Numbered from the stretch's first letter, positions 36,062 through 46,949 are shown. The stretch is DNA of 64,000 bases from Streptomyces lasiicapitis (GCF_014646335.1 NZ_BMNG01000005.1:62001-126000), one strand, 5' to 3'. Notes: generated from the letters alone by a model not told the origin. A program made the numbers and translations.

Positions 36062-37518
36062 TGCGTCGCAGGCTGCTGCTGCTCACCGCCGCCACCACCG
36101 CCCTCGTCCTCACCGCCCTGCTCGTTCCGCTCACCCTCCTCACGCGCGGTCACGCCGCCGACCGTGCCACCGCCGAGGCCACCGCCCGCGCGCAGTGGGT
36201 CGCGCACGCCATCGGGCCCGCGCTCGCCTCCGCCGCGGAGCGGCCCACCGCCGAGCAGACCGTTGCCGGGGTCAACGGGGACGGGTTGCCGCGGACTTCG
36301 CTCGTCCTCGGGGACGGGAGCGTCGTCGGGCCCGGTGGCGGTCGCGGGGCCGGGGCGAAGGCCGGGCCCGACGGTGGCGTGTCCGACGCCATTCGGCTCG
36401 CGCGCACCGGTCGCGCCTTCACCTACGAGCCCTCCACCGGTGGGCGGCAGGTCCTCGTCCCCGTGCACGGTGCCGCCGACGGTACCGCCGTCGTTCAAGT
36501 CACCCTCACCGAGCGGCAGTTGTACGCGGGGACGCTGACGTCCTGGCTCGTGCTCGCCGGGATCGGCGTGGGGCTCGTGCTGCTCGGGTTGCTGCTCGCC
36601 GATCGGCTCGGGGCTCGGCTCGTGGGGGCGACGCGGGGGCTTGCCCGTACCGCCGATCGGCTTGCCGCCGGGGAACTCACGGCTCGGGCCGTGCCCGACG
36701 GTCCGCCCGAACTGCGGCTTGTCGCCGGTGAGCTGAACCGGCTCGCCGGGCGTATCGACGAGTTGCTCCGTGCCGAGCGGGAGAACGCGCGGGAGAACGC
36801 GGCCGATCTCGCGCATCGGCTGCGTACGCCGGTTGCCGCGTTGCGGCTTGACGCCGAGTCGTTGCGGGATGCTCGGGAGGCCCGGCGGATCGCCGGGGAC
36901 GTGGCCGCGCTGGAGCGCAGTGTGGACGACGTGATCCGCCGGGCCCGGTTGCCCCTGCGGGGCGCTGCCCGCGCCGACCTCGCCGCCGTGGCCCGCGAGC
37001 GGGGAGCCTTTTGGCGGCCGTTGGCCGAGGACCAGGGGCGTGTGCTCTCGGTCGACGCCGTCGGCCTTGGTCGTCCCCCACATCACACACCGCACCGCGG
37101 CGCGGAGGCGGCACCCGTCCCCGTCCCCCCGGACGAACTCTCCGCCGCCCTCGACGCACTCATCGGAAACGTTCTCGACCACACCCCCCACGGCACCGCA
37201 TTCCGGATCACCGTCGAGGCGACCGCCGTAGGGCACGCCCAACTCACCGTCGCCGACGACGGGCCGGGGTTCCCCGACGGCTACCCGGAATCCGCCGCCC
37301 GGGGCACCAGCGGCGGCGGGTCCACCGGGCTCGGGATCGACATCGCGCGGCGTACCGCCGAGGACGCGGGCGGCAGCTTCGCGATCGCGGGCGGGCCGAC
37401 CCGCGTGACCCTCACCTTCCCGCTCGCGGAAACGCCCCCGGGGACGCCCGCCCCCACACCCCTCAGGAAGACACCGCTCGCGGAAAAACCGTCCGCACCG
37501 CCCGAGCCCACCGGTTGA
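36061..37518 (+). CDS. Sensor histidine kinase (HAMP, HisKA), partner of the preceding regulator
   Basis: 485 residues. TM1 at about 5-28, an extracytoplasmic region of about 125 residues, TM2 at about 158-182 (SWLVLAGIGVGLVLLGLLLA), HAMP, then HisKA with AADLAHRLRTPVAALRLDAE (phosphoacceptor His), N box IGNVLDHTPHGT and G box DDGPGF, LGIDIARR. The ligand is unknown. Cotranscribed with the response regulator. Its last 56 bp overlap the convergent VTC-domain gene. Confidence 0.9.
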   Translation: MRRRLLLLTAATTALVLTALLVPLTLLTRGHAADRATAEATARAQWVAHAIGPALASAAERPTAEQTVAGVNGDGLPRTSLVLGDGSVVGPGGGRGAGAKAGPDGGVSDAIRLARTGRAFTYEPSTGGRQVLVPVHGAADGTAVVQVTLTERQLYAGTLTSWLVLAGIGVGLVLLGLLLADRLGARLVGATRGLARTADRLAAGELTARAVPDGPPELRLVAGELNRLAGRIDELLRAERENARENAADLAHRLRTPVAALRLDAESLRDAREARRIAGDVAALERSVDDVIRRARLPLRGAARADLAAVARERGAFWRPLAEDQGRVLSVDAVGLGRPPHHTPHRGAEAAPVPVPPDELSAALDALIGNVLDHTPHGTAFRITVEATAVGHAQLTVADDGPGFPDGYPESAARGTSGGGSTGLGIDIARRTAEDAGGSFAIAGGPTRVTLTFPLAETPPGTPAPTPLRKTPLAEKPSAPPEPTG

Positions 37519-38263
37519 TCCCCAGGTCCGGCCGGACCGCCGCGAAGCCGCCGCAGTACTTGGTGAATTCGGCGGCCCGCAGGCCGTACCGGTGCAGGAC
37601 CCGGTCCGCCTCCGTCAGGCGGCCCCGCGTCTTGGTCTCGACGAGGACGAGGCCGCCGTCGGCCGCCGCGGTGCGGCCCGTCGCCACGTCGCGTACGACG
37701 AGGGCCGCGTCGCACGTCACCCGCTGGCCGTCGGCGACGAACGTGGCGCGGCGGTAGTCGGTGACGAGGGAGGGGGTGAGGCCGACGGGGGCCTCGATGC
37801 CGTACGAACCGCGCAGCACCCCCGCCAGGAACCCGCGCCGGGCGTCGTCGAGGGCGTGGTCCGTGCCCTCCATCCGCTGCCGGTGCTTGACGGTCTCGCC
37901 GCGCCCGGTCTTCAGCTTGATCTCGAACTGCCGCTCCCCGCTGTCCTGATAGACCCGCTCCCGGACGCGGTAGCGGAGTCTTCGGCCCTGGCGATGGTCG
38001 TGATACGTGTGCAGGGCGGGGGTGTCGTAGTACGTCGAGTGGTACCCGAACGAGCGGCGGCCGCCGATGCTCAGCGCGCGGAACGGGCCCGCGGCCCGGC
38101 GCGGGTCGGTGAGCAGGGCGGTGAAGTCCTCGAAGATGTCGACGGGGACGAGGTAGCTGTTGTCGTAGCGGGCGAGGAGCTCCGCCCGGGCGTTCAGTTC
38201 GTCCAGGGAGACGGGATGTGCGGCCAGTGCGGCGCGGCTCAGCGCGCGTACTGCGGGTTTCAC
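37463..38263 (-). CDS. VTC-domain polyphosphate polymerase-like protein
   Basis: 266 residues from GTG 38263 (GGAGG 4 bases upstream). The VTC/CYTH-like tunnel motifs are present: GYHSTYYDTPALHTYHDHRQGRRLRYRVRERVY, then FEIKLKTGRGETVKHRQ, YRRATFV, and VLVETKTRG with the C-terminal TKYCGG; these provide the basic and acidic residues that bind polyphosphate and metal. Members synthesise polyphosphate from ATP at membranes. It is translationally coupled (GTGA overlap) to the DUF4956 membrane protein. The usual third partner CotH is absent. Confidence 0.85.
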   Translation of the reverse strand: MKPAVRALSRAALAAHPVSLDELNARAELLARYDNSYLVPVDIFEDFTALLTDPRRAAGPFRALSIGGRRSFGYHSTYYDTPALHTYHDHRQGRRLRYRVRERVYQDSGERQFEIKLKTGRGETVKHRQRMEGTDHALDDARRGFLAGVLRGSYGIEAPVGLTPSLVTDYRRATFVADGQRVTCDAALVVRDVATGRTAAADGGLVLVETKTRGRLTEADRVLHRYGLRAAEFTKYCGGFAAVRPDLGINRWARAVRTVFPRAVSS

Positions 38264-38877
38264 GCGGCCTCCTTGGCGTACGGCGGGGTCACTCGTACGA
38301 ACTCCCCATCGTGAGCCATTGGTTCCGGCTGACGGAAGCGGACTTCCAGCACCATCAGGTCCCGTACGTAGTCGACCTCCTGGACCGTCCAGCCGAGGGG
38401 TTCGCCGAGCCGCCGGGCCAGCTCGGCGCGGAGCGCGTCCTCCTCGCGGTACACGGCGTCGAGGGTCACCAGGGCCCGGCGGTCGCGCCGGTAGAGGCGG
38501 GGGTGGTCGCCGACGTACATCACGAGCAGCAGCACCGCCGCGAGGCCCGCGGCCATCGGCAGCGAAAGGCCCGGAAGACCGCACAGGAGCCCCAGGACGA
38601 GGGTGATGAAGTAGTACGCCACTTCCTGGTGCCGCACCGCGTCGGAGCGCAGCCGGACGATCGACAGCACACCGAAGAGCCCGAACCCGAGCGCGAGCCC
38701 ACCGCCGCCCGCCGCCTCCGAAAGGGCCGCGACGACCGCGAACAGCGCGACGTTCAGGGCGAGATACGCGGGGACCAGCTCGCGCCTGCGGTGCCGTGGG
38801 CAGAAGACGGCGAAGGTCAGCAGCGAGACGGCCACGAGGTCGAGGCCGAGGTGGGCGGCGAGCGTCTGTAGGTCCAT
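38260..38877 (-). CDS. DUF4956 domain-containing membrane protein
   Basis: 205 residues from ATG 38877, chosen because the family starts near MDLQTLAAHLGLDL and the longer frame reaches into the divergent promoter. About four hydrophobic helices (LVAVSLLTFAVFCP, LVPAYLALNVALFAVVAAL, YYFITLVLGLLCGLPGLS, AAGLAAVLLLVMYV) are followed by a cytosolic domain (VTLDAVYREEDALRAELARRL). DUF4956 proteins regularly accompany VTC-type polymerases and probably anchor or channel the polymer. No clear ribosome binding site; may be leaderless. Confidence 0.85.
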   Translation of the reverse strand: MDLQTLAAHLGLDLVAVSLLTFAVFCPRHRRRELVPAYLALNVALFAVVAALSEAAGGGGLALGFGLFGVLSIVRLRSDAVRHQEVAYYFITLVLGLLCGLPGLSLPMAAGLAAVLLLVMYVGDHPRLYRRDRRALVTLDAVYREEDALRAELARRLGEPLGWTVQEVDYVRDLMVLEVRFRQPEPMAHDGEFVRVTPPYAKEAA

Positions 38878-38900
38878 GGTCGCGACGTTAGGGAGGTGCG

Positions 38901-38929
38901 GGTTAAGGAGGCCCCTGGGGAAGGTTAAG
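38901..38929 (-). promoter_or_regulatory. Paired GGTTAAG motif before the DUF4956/VTC operon
   Basis: GGTTAAG at 38901-38907 and 38923-38929 (22 bp apart, two 11-bp turns), 24-52 bp upstream of ATG 38877. On the coding strand they read CTTAACC, the second followed by CGCA, similar to 11-bp direct repeat units of OmpR-type regulators. Confidence 0.5.
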
Positions 38930-38947
38930 CACCACGCATCCCTTTCA

Positions 38948-38976
38948 TTGACAGCATGCTGTCGCAATGACAGGAT
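38948..38976 (+). promoter_or_regulatory. Promoter with palindromic operator for the PfpI-MarR pair
   Basis: TTGACA (38948-38953), 17-bp spacer, CAGGAT (38971-38976). A perfect 14-bp palindrome GACAGCATGCTGTC (38950-38963) overlaps the -35 box, a position suited to repression by the MarR protein encoded in the operon. Confidence 0.65.
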
Positions 38977-39014
38977 ACTGACATCGGGACATCGTCCACC
39001 GAGTGGAGGCCACC

Positions 39015-39605
39015 ATGAGCCGGACCGTTCATCTCGCCGTCTACAACACCCTCGCCGACTGGGAGACGGGGTACGCCACGGCGTATCTCGCCCGAGCCGG
39101 ACACGAGCTCCGGACCGTCGCCACCACCCGCGAGCCCGTCACCACCGCCGGCGGCGTCCGCATCCAGCCGGACCTGACCATCGACGAGCTGCGCGCCGAG
39201 GACAGCGAGCTGCTGATCCTGCCGGGCGCCGACCTGTGGGACACGGGCGACTCGCTCGCCCCCTTCGCCCGCGCGGCCCGCGCCTTCCTCGACGCGGGCG
39301 TGCCGGTCGCCGCGATCTGCGGGGCCACCGCCGGGCTCGCCCGCGAGGGCCTGCTCGACGACCGCGCGCACACCAGCGCGGTGTCGATGTACCTGGACGC
39401 GACGGGCTACAAGGGCGCGGAGCGGTACGTCGAGTCCGACGCCGTCACCGACGGCGACCTGATCACCGCCGGGCCCACCGAGCCCGTCGCCTTCGCCCGC
39501 GAGGTCCTCAAGCGGATGGGCGCGTTCGAGGGCGAGAAGCTGGACGCCTGGTACCGGCTTTTCCACGACTCGGACCCGACGGCGTACGAAACGCTCGAAT
39601 CATGA
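39015..39605 (+). CDS. DJ-1/PfpI family type 1 glutamine amidotransferase-like protein
   Basis: 196 residues. NTLADWETGYATAYL near the start, LLILPGADLW, and nucleophile elbow VPVAAICGATAGLA with the reactive Cys at about residue 103. Cytosolic; family members are chaperones, glyoxalases or proteases, and this YajL/PfpI-like subgroup is often MarR-linked. GTGGAGG lies before ATG 39015. It is coupled by an ATGA overlap to the MarR gene, which probably regulates both. Confidence 0.83.
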   Translation: MSRTVHLAVYNTLADWETGYATAYLARAGHELRTVATTREPVTTAGGVRIQPDLTIDELRAEDSELLILPGADLWDTGDSLAPFARAARAFLDAGVPVAAICGATAGLAREGLLDDRAHTSAVSMYLDATGYKGAERYVESDAVTDGDLITAGPTEPVAFAREVLKRMGAFEGEKLDAWYRLFHDSDPTAYETLES

Positions 39606-40153
39606 GCCGCGAGGAGCACACAGGCGCGGTCGGCGACGGTGAGCAGGTGGGCGGCGGTGAGCCGGTCGTCAACGTCACCGTCGGCGAGGGCGTCGCCGCC
39701 CGCCCCGAGCAGGACCTGCTCACCCGCACCGCCCTCGGCGTCTTCCGGCTCAACGGCCAGTTCGTCACCGTCTCCGAGGAGATGGCCCGCCCGGCCGGGC
39801 TCACCGCCGCGTGGTGGCAGGTGCTCGGCGCGGTCCTGCGCGACCCGCAGCCCGTCGCCGGCATCGCCCGCACCATGGGCATCACCCGGCAGAGCGTGCA
39901 GCGCGTGGCCGATCTGCTCGTACGGCGCGGCCTCGCCGAGTACGCGCCCAACCCGGCCCACCGCCGCGCCAAGCTGCTGCGCCCCACCGCCGAGGGGCGC
40001 GCCGCCGTCCAGCGCATCCAGCCCGCGCACGCGGACCTCGCCACCCGGCTCAAAGAAACCCTCGGCGAGGAACAATTCGCGCAAACCGCCCAGGTGTTGG
40101 AGCGCCTCTCCGAGGCCCTGGCCGGGCTTGAGCCCGCCGTTACGGAACCGTAG
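39602..40153 (+). CDS. MarR family transcriptional regulator
   Basis: 183 residues; after a Gly/Glu-rich leader the winged HTH covers about 60-130 (AAWWQVLGAVLRDPQPVAGIARTMGITRQSVQRVADLLVRRGLAEYAPNPAHRRAKLLRPT). MarR dimers bind palindromes and release on ligand or oxidant binding; no cysteine is present, so a thiol redox switch is unlikely. The likely target is the palindrome at 38950-38963 before the operon. Confidence 0.88.
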   Translation: MSREEHTGAVGDGEQVGGGEPVVNVTVGEGVAARPEQDLLTRTALGVFRLNGQFVTVSEEMARPAGLTAAWWQVLGAVLRDPQPVAGIARTMGITRQSVQRVADLLVRRGLAEYAPNPAHRRAKLLRPTAEGRAAVQRIQPAHADLATRLKETLGEEQFAQTAQVLERLSEALAGLEPAVTEP

Positions 40154-40277
40154 AGGTAAGCCCGGGGCACCCCTCCCACCACGGCACTATCCTCGGTCTG
40201 TTGCACGGCTGTGCACACACAGTCGCCGCTCCGAGGTGGCTGGAAAGCAGCAGGAACACAGGGGGAGGACGGCGCCG

Positions 40278-42206
<1,929 letters not shown>

Positions 42207-42329
42207 CAGCGAGGGCAACCAGCCGCCGCCGCAGGCGAGTTGAACCAACAGCGAACGTCCGGCGACGGAACGGCGAAGTCCCCCGCCGGGGCGTTCCCCG
42301 CTGAGGGGGCGCCTCCGTAGCGTGCGCCC

Positions 42330-43901
42330 GTGGACTGGTTGAGCCCCGAGAACGTCGTCGCCGCCCTGACCGCCGCGCTCGGGCTGCTCGCCACCCTCGG
42401 GGCGATCTGGTACGAGCGCCGCGTGCCGCGCCGCAAACGCATCGGCTACCGCGTGCAGATGGACACCGCCATCGGCGACAACGTCCGCACCGGCGGCGCG
42501 AACGCGCGCCTCGGACTCTTCGACGAGACACCGGAGATGTCCGACGCGACGCTCGTGCTGCTGCGCGTGGAGAACGACGGCTCGCAGTCCATCTCCGACG
42601 CCGACTACACCGGGCGCGCGCTGCACGGCCTCACCGCCGTCTTCACCGACCGCACCGTCCGCGGCCTCGCCGTCACCGCGCAGGTCGGCGCCGACCACCT
42701 GATGGAGCACTTCACACCGTCGGCGGGACTGCGCTACGACGGCTCGACGCTGCACATACCGCGCGTACCGCTGAACCGCGGCCAGCACTACAAGCTGCTC
42801 GTGCTGCTCACCGGCGGCTCGGTCGGCAGCGAGGTCATCGTCTCCGGCGGCCTCCAGGCGGGCGAGGTCCAGCCGAACCGCTCCACGACGCCCGACGACA
42901 AGCCGCCGCTGTTCAGCAGGCCCGCGAAGGTCCTGACGGCGCTGCTCACCGCGTCCGTCGTCACGCTCGCCACGATGATCCTGCTCACCGACGAGGACCG
43001 GACGCCCATCGAGTGCGCCAAGGGCGAGCTGACCGTCGTCGGTTCGACGGCGTTCCGGCCTGTCGTTGCGGAGATGAAGGAGAAGTACGAGGACGACTGC
43101 CCGGGAGCCTCCGTCACCGTCGCCGCGCACGGCAGCACGGCGGGGATAAGGGAACTCGACGCGGAGGGCGCCCGGTCCGCGAAGGCCGAGAAGAAGTCGC
43201 CGCCGCTGATCGCCCTGTCCGACGGCCCGAAGTCGGACGGCTTCCCGCGCCTGGCCGAACACCGCGTCGCGGTCTCGGCGTACGCGCTGGTCCTCAACGA
43301 CTCGATCCCGCTGAAGAACCTGTCGCTCGCGGACGTACGCCGCCTCTACCGCGGCGAGATCCGCAACTGGAAGCAGCTCGGCGGGCCCGACCGGGACGTC
43401 GTCCTGGTCAGCCGCGGCTCCAGCTCGGGCACCCGCGACACCCTGCAACGCCGCCTGCTGAACGGCGACTTCGAGATCAAGGCGTCGTCCAACGACTGCG
43501 TGCGCAAGGACGACGCCGAGGCACCGGTGATCCGCTGCGAACTCGACTCCACCGAGCAGGTCCTGGACGCCGTCGGCCGCACCCCCGGCGCCCTCGGCTA
43601 CAGCGAACTGCGCGCCGCGAGCAGCCCCAAGGGCCTGCACCGGCTTTCCCTGGACGGCCAGGAACCGTCCACGGACAACCTCGCCGACACCGGCTATCCG
43701 TACCGCGAGATCGAGTACGCCTACACCTACGGGCAGCCGCCCGCCGACTCGCTGGCGTCCAGCTTCCTCGCGTACGCGCGCGGCAGTGGCCAGGATGTGA
43801 TCCGCACCCATGGCCATCTGCCGTGCGCGACACCGGAGGGCCTGCGCGCCTGCGCCGAGCTTCCGGACGAGCCGAACTCCCGGACCAGGCGCGCCGGTTG
43901 A
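42330..43901 (+). CDS. Membrane-tethered PstS-like substrate-binding protein
   Basis: 523 residues. TM1 at about 10-27, a beta-rich domain at 40-190, TM2 at 201-219, then a type II periplasmic binding domain (233-523): LTVVGSTAFRPVVAEM, ALVLNDSIPLKNLSLADVRRLYRGEIRNWKQLGG and SRGSSSGTRDTLQRRLL are the anion-binding motifs of PstS-type proteins. There is no Pst permease nearby and the protein is not a lipoprotein, so it is more likely a sensor or scavenger than a transport subunit. It follows the Ser/Thr kinase gene by 123 bp. Confidence 0.82.
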   Translation: MDWLSPENVVAALTAALGLLATLGAIWYERRVPRRKRIGYRVQMDTAIGDNVRTGGANARLGLFDETPEMSDATLVLLRVENDGSQSISDADYTGRALHGLTAVFTDRTVRGLAVTAQVGADHLMEHFTPSAGLRYDGSTLHIPRVPLNRGQHYKLLVLLTGGSVGSEVIVSGGLQAGEVQPNRSTTPDDKPPLFSRPAKVLTALLTASVVTLATMILLTDEDRTPIECAKGELTVVGSTAFRPVVAEMKEKYEDDCPGASVTVAAHGSTAGIRELDAEGARSAKAEKKSPPLIALSDGPKSDGFPRLAEHRVAVSAYALVLNDSIPLKNLSLADVRRLYRGEIRNWKQLGGPDRDVVLVSRGSSSGTRDTLQRRLLNGDFEIKASSNDCVRKDDAEAPVIRCELDSTEQVLDAVGRTPGALGYSELRAASSPKGLHRLSLDGQEPSTDNLADTGYPYREIEYAYTYGQPPADSLASSFLAYARGSGQDVIRTHGHLPCATPEGLRACAELPDEPNSRTRRAG

Positions 43902-43913
43902 CCTCTGGACGAA

Positions 43914-45197
43914 CTAGATGAACGAGTTGATCTCGATCGTCTCGTCACGCCCCGGGCCCACGCCGATCGCGGAGATCGGGGCGCCGGACATCTCCTCCAG
44001 GGCCTTCACATAGCCCTGCGCGTTCTTCGGCAGGTCGGCGAAGGTCTTGGCCTTGGTGATGTCCTCGGACCAGCCCGGCAGCATCTCGTAGACGGGCTTC
44101 GCGTGGTGGAAGTCCGTCTGGCTGTACGGGAGTTCCTCGACGCGCTTGCCGTCGATCTCGTACGCGACGCAGACCGGGATCTGCTCCCAGCCGGTGAGCA
44201 CGTCGAGCTTGGTGAGGAAGAAGTCCGTCAGGCCGTTCACGCGGGTCGCGTAGCGGGCGATCGGGGCGTCGAACCAGCCGCAGCGGCGGTCGCGTCCGGT
44301 GGTGACACCGCGCTCGCCGCCGATGGTGCGCAGCGCCTCGCCGTCCTTGTCGAACAGCTCCGTCGGGAACGGGCCCGCGCCGACGCGCGTGGTGTACGCC
44401 TTCAGGATGCCGATGACGCGGCTGATCTTCGTCGGTCCGACGCCGGTGCCCGTGCAGGCGCCGCCCGCGGTCGGGTTCGACGAGGTGACGAAGGGGTACG
44501 TGCCGTGGTCCACGTCCAGGAGCGTGCCCTGGCCGCCCTCGAACAGGACGACCTTGTCCTCGTCGAGCGCGTTGTTGAGGATCAGCGTGGTGTCGGCGAC
44601 GTACCGCTTGATGTTCTCGCCGTGCTCCAGGAGCTGCTCGACGATCTGCTCGGCCTCGATGGCGCGGCGGTTGAACACCTTCGTCAGGAGCTGGTTCTTC
44701 TGCTCCAGGGCCGCTTCGACCTTCTGCTTCAGGATCGACTCGTCGTAGAGGTCCTGGACGCGGATGCCGGTGCGGTTGATCTTGTCGGCGTACGTCGGGC
44801 CGATGCCGCGGCCGGTCGTGCCGATCTTCCGCTTGCCGAGGAAGCGCTCGCCCACCTTGTCGACCGTCACATTGTACGGCGTGATGATGTGCGCGTTTCC
44901 GCTGATCAGCAGCTTGGAGGTGTCGACGCCGCGCTCGTTGAGCCCGCTCAGCTCGGAGAGCAGGACCGACGGGTCGACGACGACACCATTGCCGATGACC
45001 GGGACACACTCCGGCGAGAGGATCCCGGAAGGGAGGAGATGCAGCGCGTACTTCTGGTCGCCTACGACAACCGTGTGGCCGGCGTTGTTGCCGCCCTGGT
45101 AACGCACTACATAGTCCACGGAGCCACCGAGCAGGTCGGTGGCCTTTCCCTTGCCTTCGTCACCCCACTGAGCACCGAGCAGCACGAGTGCGGGCAC
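43914..45197 (-). CDS. purA: Adenylosuccinate synthetase
   Basis: 427 residues, full length. It joins IMP and aspartate using GTP, the first step to AMP. The P-loop [11 protein letters not shown] is at 8-18, GNNAGHTVV with catalytic His follows, and [25 protein letters not shown] and [14 protein letters not shown] are intact. The start is GTG 45197 with AAGGGG 9 bases upstream. The stop is 12 bp from that of the convergent PstS-like gene. A hairpin (45302-45329) lies about 105 bp upstream. Confidence 0.98.
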   Translation of the reverse strand: MPALVLLGAQWGDEGKGKATDLLGGSVDYVVRYQGGNNAGHTVVVGDQKYALHLLPSGILSPECVPVIGNGVVVDPSVLLSELSGLNERGVDTSKLLISGNAHIITPYNVTVDKVGERFLGKRKIGTTGRGIGPTYADKINRTGIRVQDLYDESILKQKVEAALEQKNQLLTKVFNRRAIEAEQIVEQLLEHGENIKRYVADTTLILNNALDEDKVVLFEGGQGTLLDVDHGTYPFVTSSNPTAGGACTGTGVGPTKISRVIGILKAYTTRVGAGPFPTELFDKDGEALRTIGGERGVTTGRDRRCGWFDAPIARYATRVNGLTDFFLTKLDVLTGWEQIPVCVAYEIDGKRVEELPYSQTDFHHAKPVYEMLPGWSEDITKAKTFADLPKNAQGYVKALEEMSGAPISAIGVGPGRDETIEINSFI

Positions 45198-45301
45198 AGG
45201 CGTACACCCCTTCCGGGCGGGGCATGTCCAAGGTCAGGGGCCGCAGCCGGAGGCCTTCTGCCGCCGGTGTGGGTGAGCCTTGGTTGCCCCGGAATAGACG
45301 A

Positions 45302-45329
45302 AGCCCCTGGCGCAATAGCGCAAGGGGCT
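45302..45329. terminator. Hairpin between divergent purA and the DAGK-like gene
   Basis: 12-bp stem with one mismatch and an AATA tetraloop (45302-45313 and 45318-45329), followed on the plus strand by CTTGC. It lies 43 bp before the plus-strand GTG start and 105 bp before the purA start, so it may attenuate one of the two leaders. Confidence 0.5.
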
Positions 45330-45371
45330 CTTGCACAAAGATGCTACCCGAGGACTAAAGAAAGGGCGCAC

Positions 45372-46229
45372 GTGTCGGCTCGCGACCAGCTTCTGGTGGT
45401 CATCGACCCGGTCGCCCGGCGTACGGACGGGGAGTCCGTACGCATCGCCAAGGACGTGCTTGGCGCGGGCGCGGGAGTCAGGGTGTGCCTGCCTGAAAGC
45501 CCCGAAGAATTCAGGAAAGCGCTGGTCAGGCGAGGGACGCGACGTCCTGTCGTGATCGGTGACGACCGGGCGCTGCTGCGTGCGGTGACCGTGTTGCACG
45601 GGGAGCGGGCGCTGGCGTCCGCCGTCCTGTCCGTCGTCCCCGTCGGGGCGGCGGCGTCCGCCGTGCGGCTCGCGCGGGGGCTCGGGGTGCCCGCCGGGGC
45701 GGTCGCGGCCGCGCGGGCGGTCCTGGAGGGGACGCCGCGGCGGCTTGATCTGCTCGTGGACGACCGGGACGGGGTGGTGCTCGGGGATGTGCGGATTCCG
45801 CCCGTCGGGCCGGTGGGGGGTCACGACGGCCCCGACGGCGCCGACGGGGGCGACGCGGCCGTCGGCGGGGAGCGGCATCCGTGGCTGCGGACGTGCCAGT
45901 CGCTCGTGCGGACGCTGGCCGTGCGGCCCTCGCGGGTGCCCGCGGGGCCCTCGCGGCTGCGGGTCGAGGCCGACGGGGTCACCCTCGTCGATCTCGACCA
46001 GCCGGTCGAGGGGGTGTCCGTGGTGCCCGGGGGCGGGGGGCTCGCCCGGGTGGAGGTGCATCCGGCGTCCGTCGGCGCGGAGATCGCGCCCGTGCGGGCG
46101 CGGGCCCGCTCGGTGACGGTGTCAGGGCCGGACTTCCGGTACCGCGCTGACGCGGTGGTCACCGGCCCGGTGCGCACCCGGACGTGGCAGGTCCGGCCCC
46201 AGGCTTGGGGGCTTACGTTGCCCGGCTGA
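45372..46229 (+). CDS. Diacylglycerol kinase-like protein, catalytic loop degenerate
   Basis: 285 residues. Overall layout resembles the DAGK/sphingosine kinase fold: an N-terminal Rossmann-like lobe (QLLVVIDPVARRTDGESVRIAKDVL) and a C-terminal beta-sandwich (LRVEADGVTLVDLDQPVEGVSVVPGGGGLARVEVHPA). The ATP-binding GGDGT motif of active enzymes is replaced by VVIGDDRALL at about residue 60, so catalysis is doubtful. GTG 45372 has AAAGGG 5 bases upstream. Divergent from purA. Confidence 0.68.
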   Translation: MSARDQLLVVIDPVARRTDGESVRIAKDVLGAGAGVRVCLPESPEEFRKALVRRGTRRPVVIGDDRALLRAVTVLHGERALASAVLSVVPVGAAASAVRLARGLGVPAGAVAAARAVLEGTPRRLDLLVDDRDGVVLGDVRIPPVGPVGGHDGPDGADGGDAAVGGERHPWLRTCQSLVRTLAVRPSRVPAGPSRLRVEADGVTLVDLDQPVEGVSVVPGGGGLARVEVHPASVGAEIAPVRARARSVTVSGPDFRYRADAVVTGPVRTRTWQVRPQAWGLTLPG

Positions 46230-46314
46230 TCGGACGCGTTCATGGCGCCGTAGGCGTGGGCTGTGCCCACCCGTGCCGCCCCTGGCGGCCCAGCTGCCCA
46301 CAGCGGGAGCAGGG

Positions 46315-46854
46315 TCAGCCCTGCGGGCCGAAGAGGGCTTCCCTGTGGGCGCGCCAGCGGGTCATCATGCCTGCCAGTTCGACCTGGACGAACTCGAAGA
46401 ACGCCAGGGTTTCCTGGAGGCGGGTTCCCGCGGGGGAGTCCGGGCCGAGCTGGGCGACGCCGTCGCGCAGGGCGCTCTCCCAGCGCTGGAGCACGGAGTC
46501 CCGGTTCGCAAGCGCCTCGTACCACTGGTTGCCGTGCACCCGGAAGATGTCACGCCGTGACCCGGGCTCCCGCTCCCGCGTGACCATGTACTGCTGCGAC
46601 AGATAGCGCACCGCCCCGGACACCGCCGCCGGGCTCACGTGCAGCCGCTCCCCCAGCTCGGCCGAGGTGAGCGCCCCGGATTCGGAGGCGAGCAGCGCGG
46701 CGAAGACCCGCGCGGGCATCCGCGGCATCCCGGCCCAGACCAGTTGCGCGGCGAACTGCTCGGTGAAGCGGGATGCGGCCGCCAGGTCCTCCCCGCGGTC
46801 CGCCACGACCTCCGTGTCCGCCGCGGCCCGCTCGTCCTTCTTGTCCGTGCTCAT
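46315..46854 (-). CDS. GbsR/MarR family transcriptional regulator
   Basis: 179 residues. The winged HTH is at about 40-105 (MPARVFAALLASESGALTSAELGERLHVSPAAVSGAVRYLSQQYMVTREREPGSRRDIFRV), followed by a helical dimer region. This is the subtype usually placed next to ABC-2 exporters in actinobacteria. ATG 46854 is chosen because it precedes the first helix and follows the divergent promoter. The 16-bp palindrome at 46913-46928 is the probable operator for both itself and the exporter. Confidence 0.87.
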   Translation of the reverse strand: MSTDKKDERAAADTEVVADRGEDLAAASRFTEQFAAQLVWAGMPRMPARVFAALLASESGALTSAELGERLHVSPAAVSGAVRYLSQQYMVTREREPGSRRDIFRVHGNQWYEALANRDSVLQRWESALRDGVAQLGPDSPAGTRLQETLAFFEFVQVELAGMMTRWRAHREALFGPQG

Positions 46855-46912
46855 CCGTAGATCATCTCCCCTGCTCACCCCGACCCACGCCAAGTTTATA
46901 CATTTCCTTAAC

Positions 46913-46949
46913 TTCACAAATTTGTGAAAGTAACGTACGTTCAAAAACA
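46913..46949 (+). promoter_or_regulatory. Operator-promoter of the ABC exporter, leaderless
   Basis: TTCACA (46913-46918), 17-bp spacer, TACGTT (46936-46941), then 7 bases to ATG 46949; no Shine-Dalgarno sequence. A perfect 16-bp palindrome TTCACAAATTTGTGAA (46913-46928) covers the -35 box and AACGTACGTT (46932-46941) covers the -10. Confidence 0.65.
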
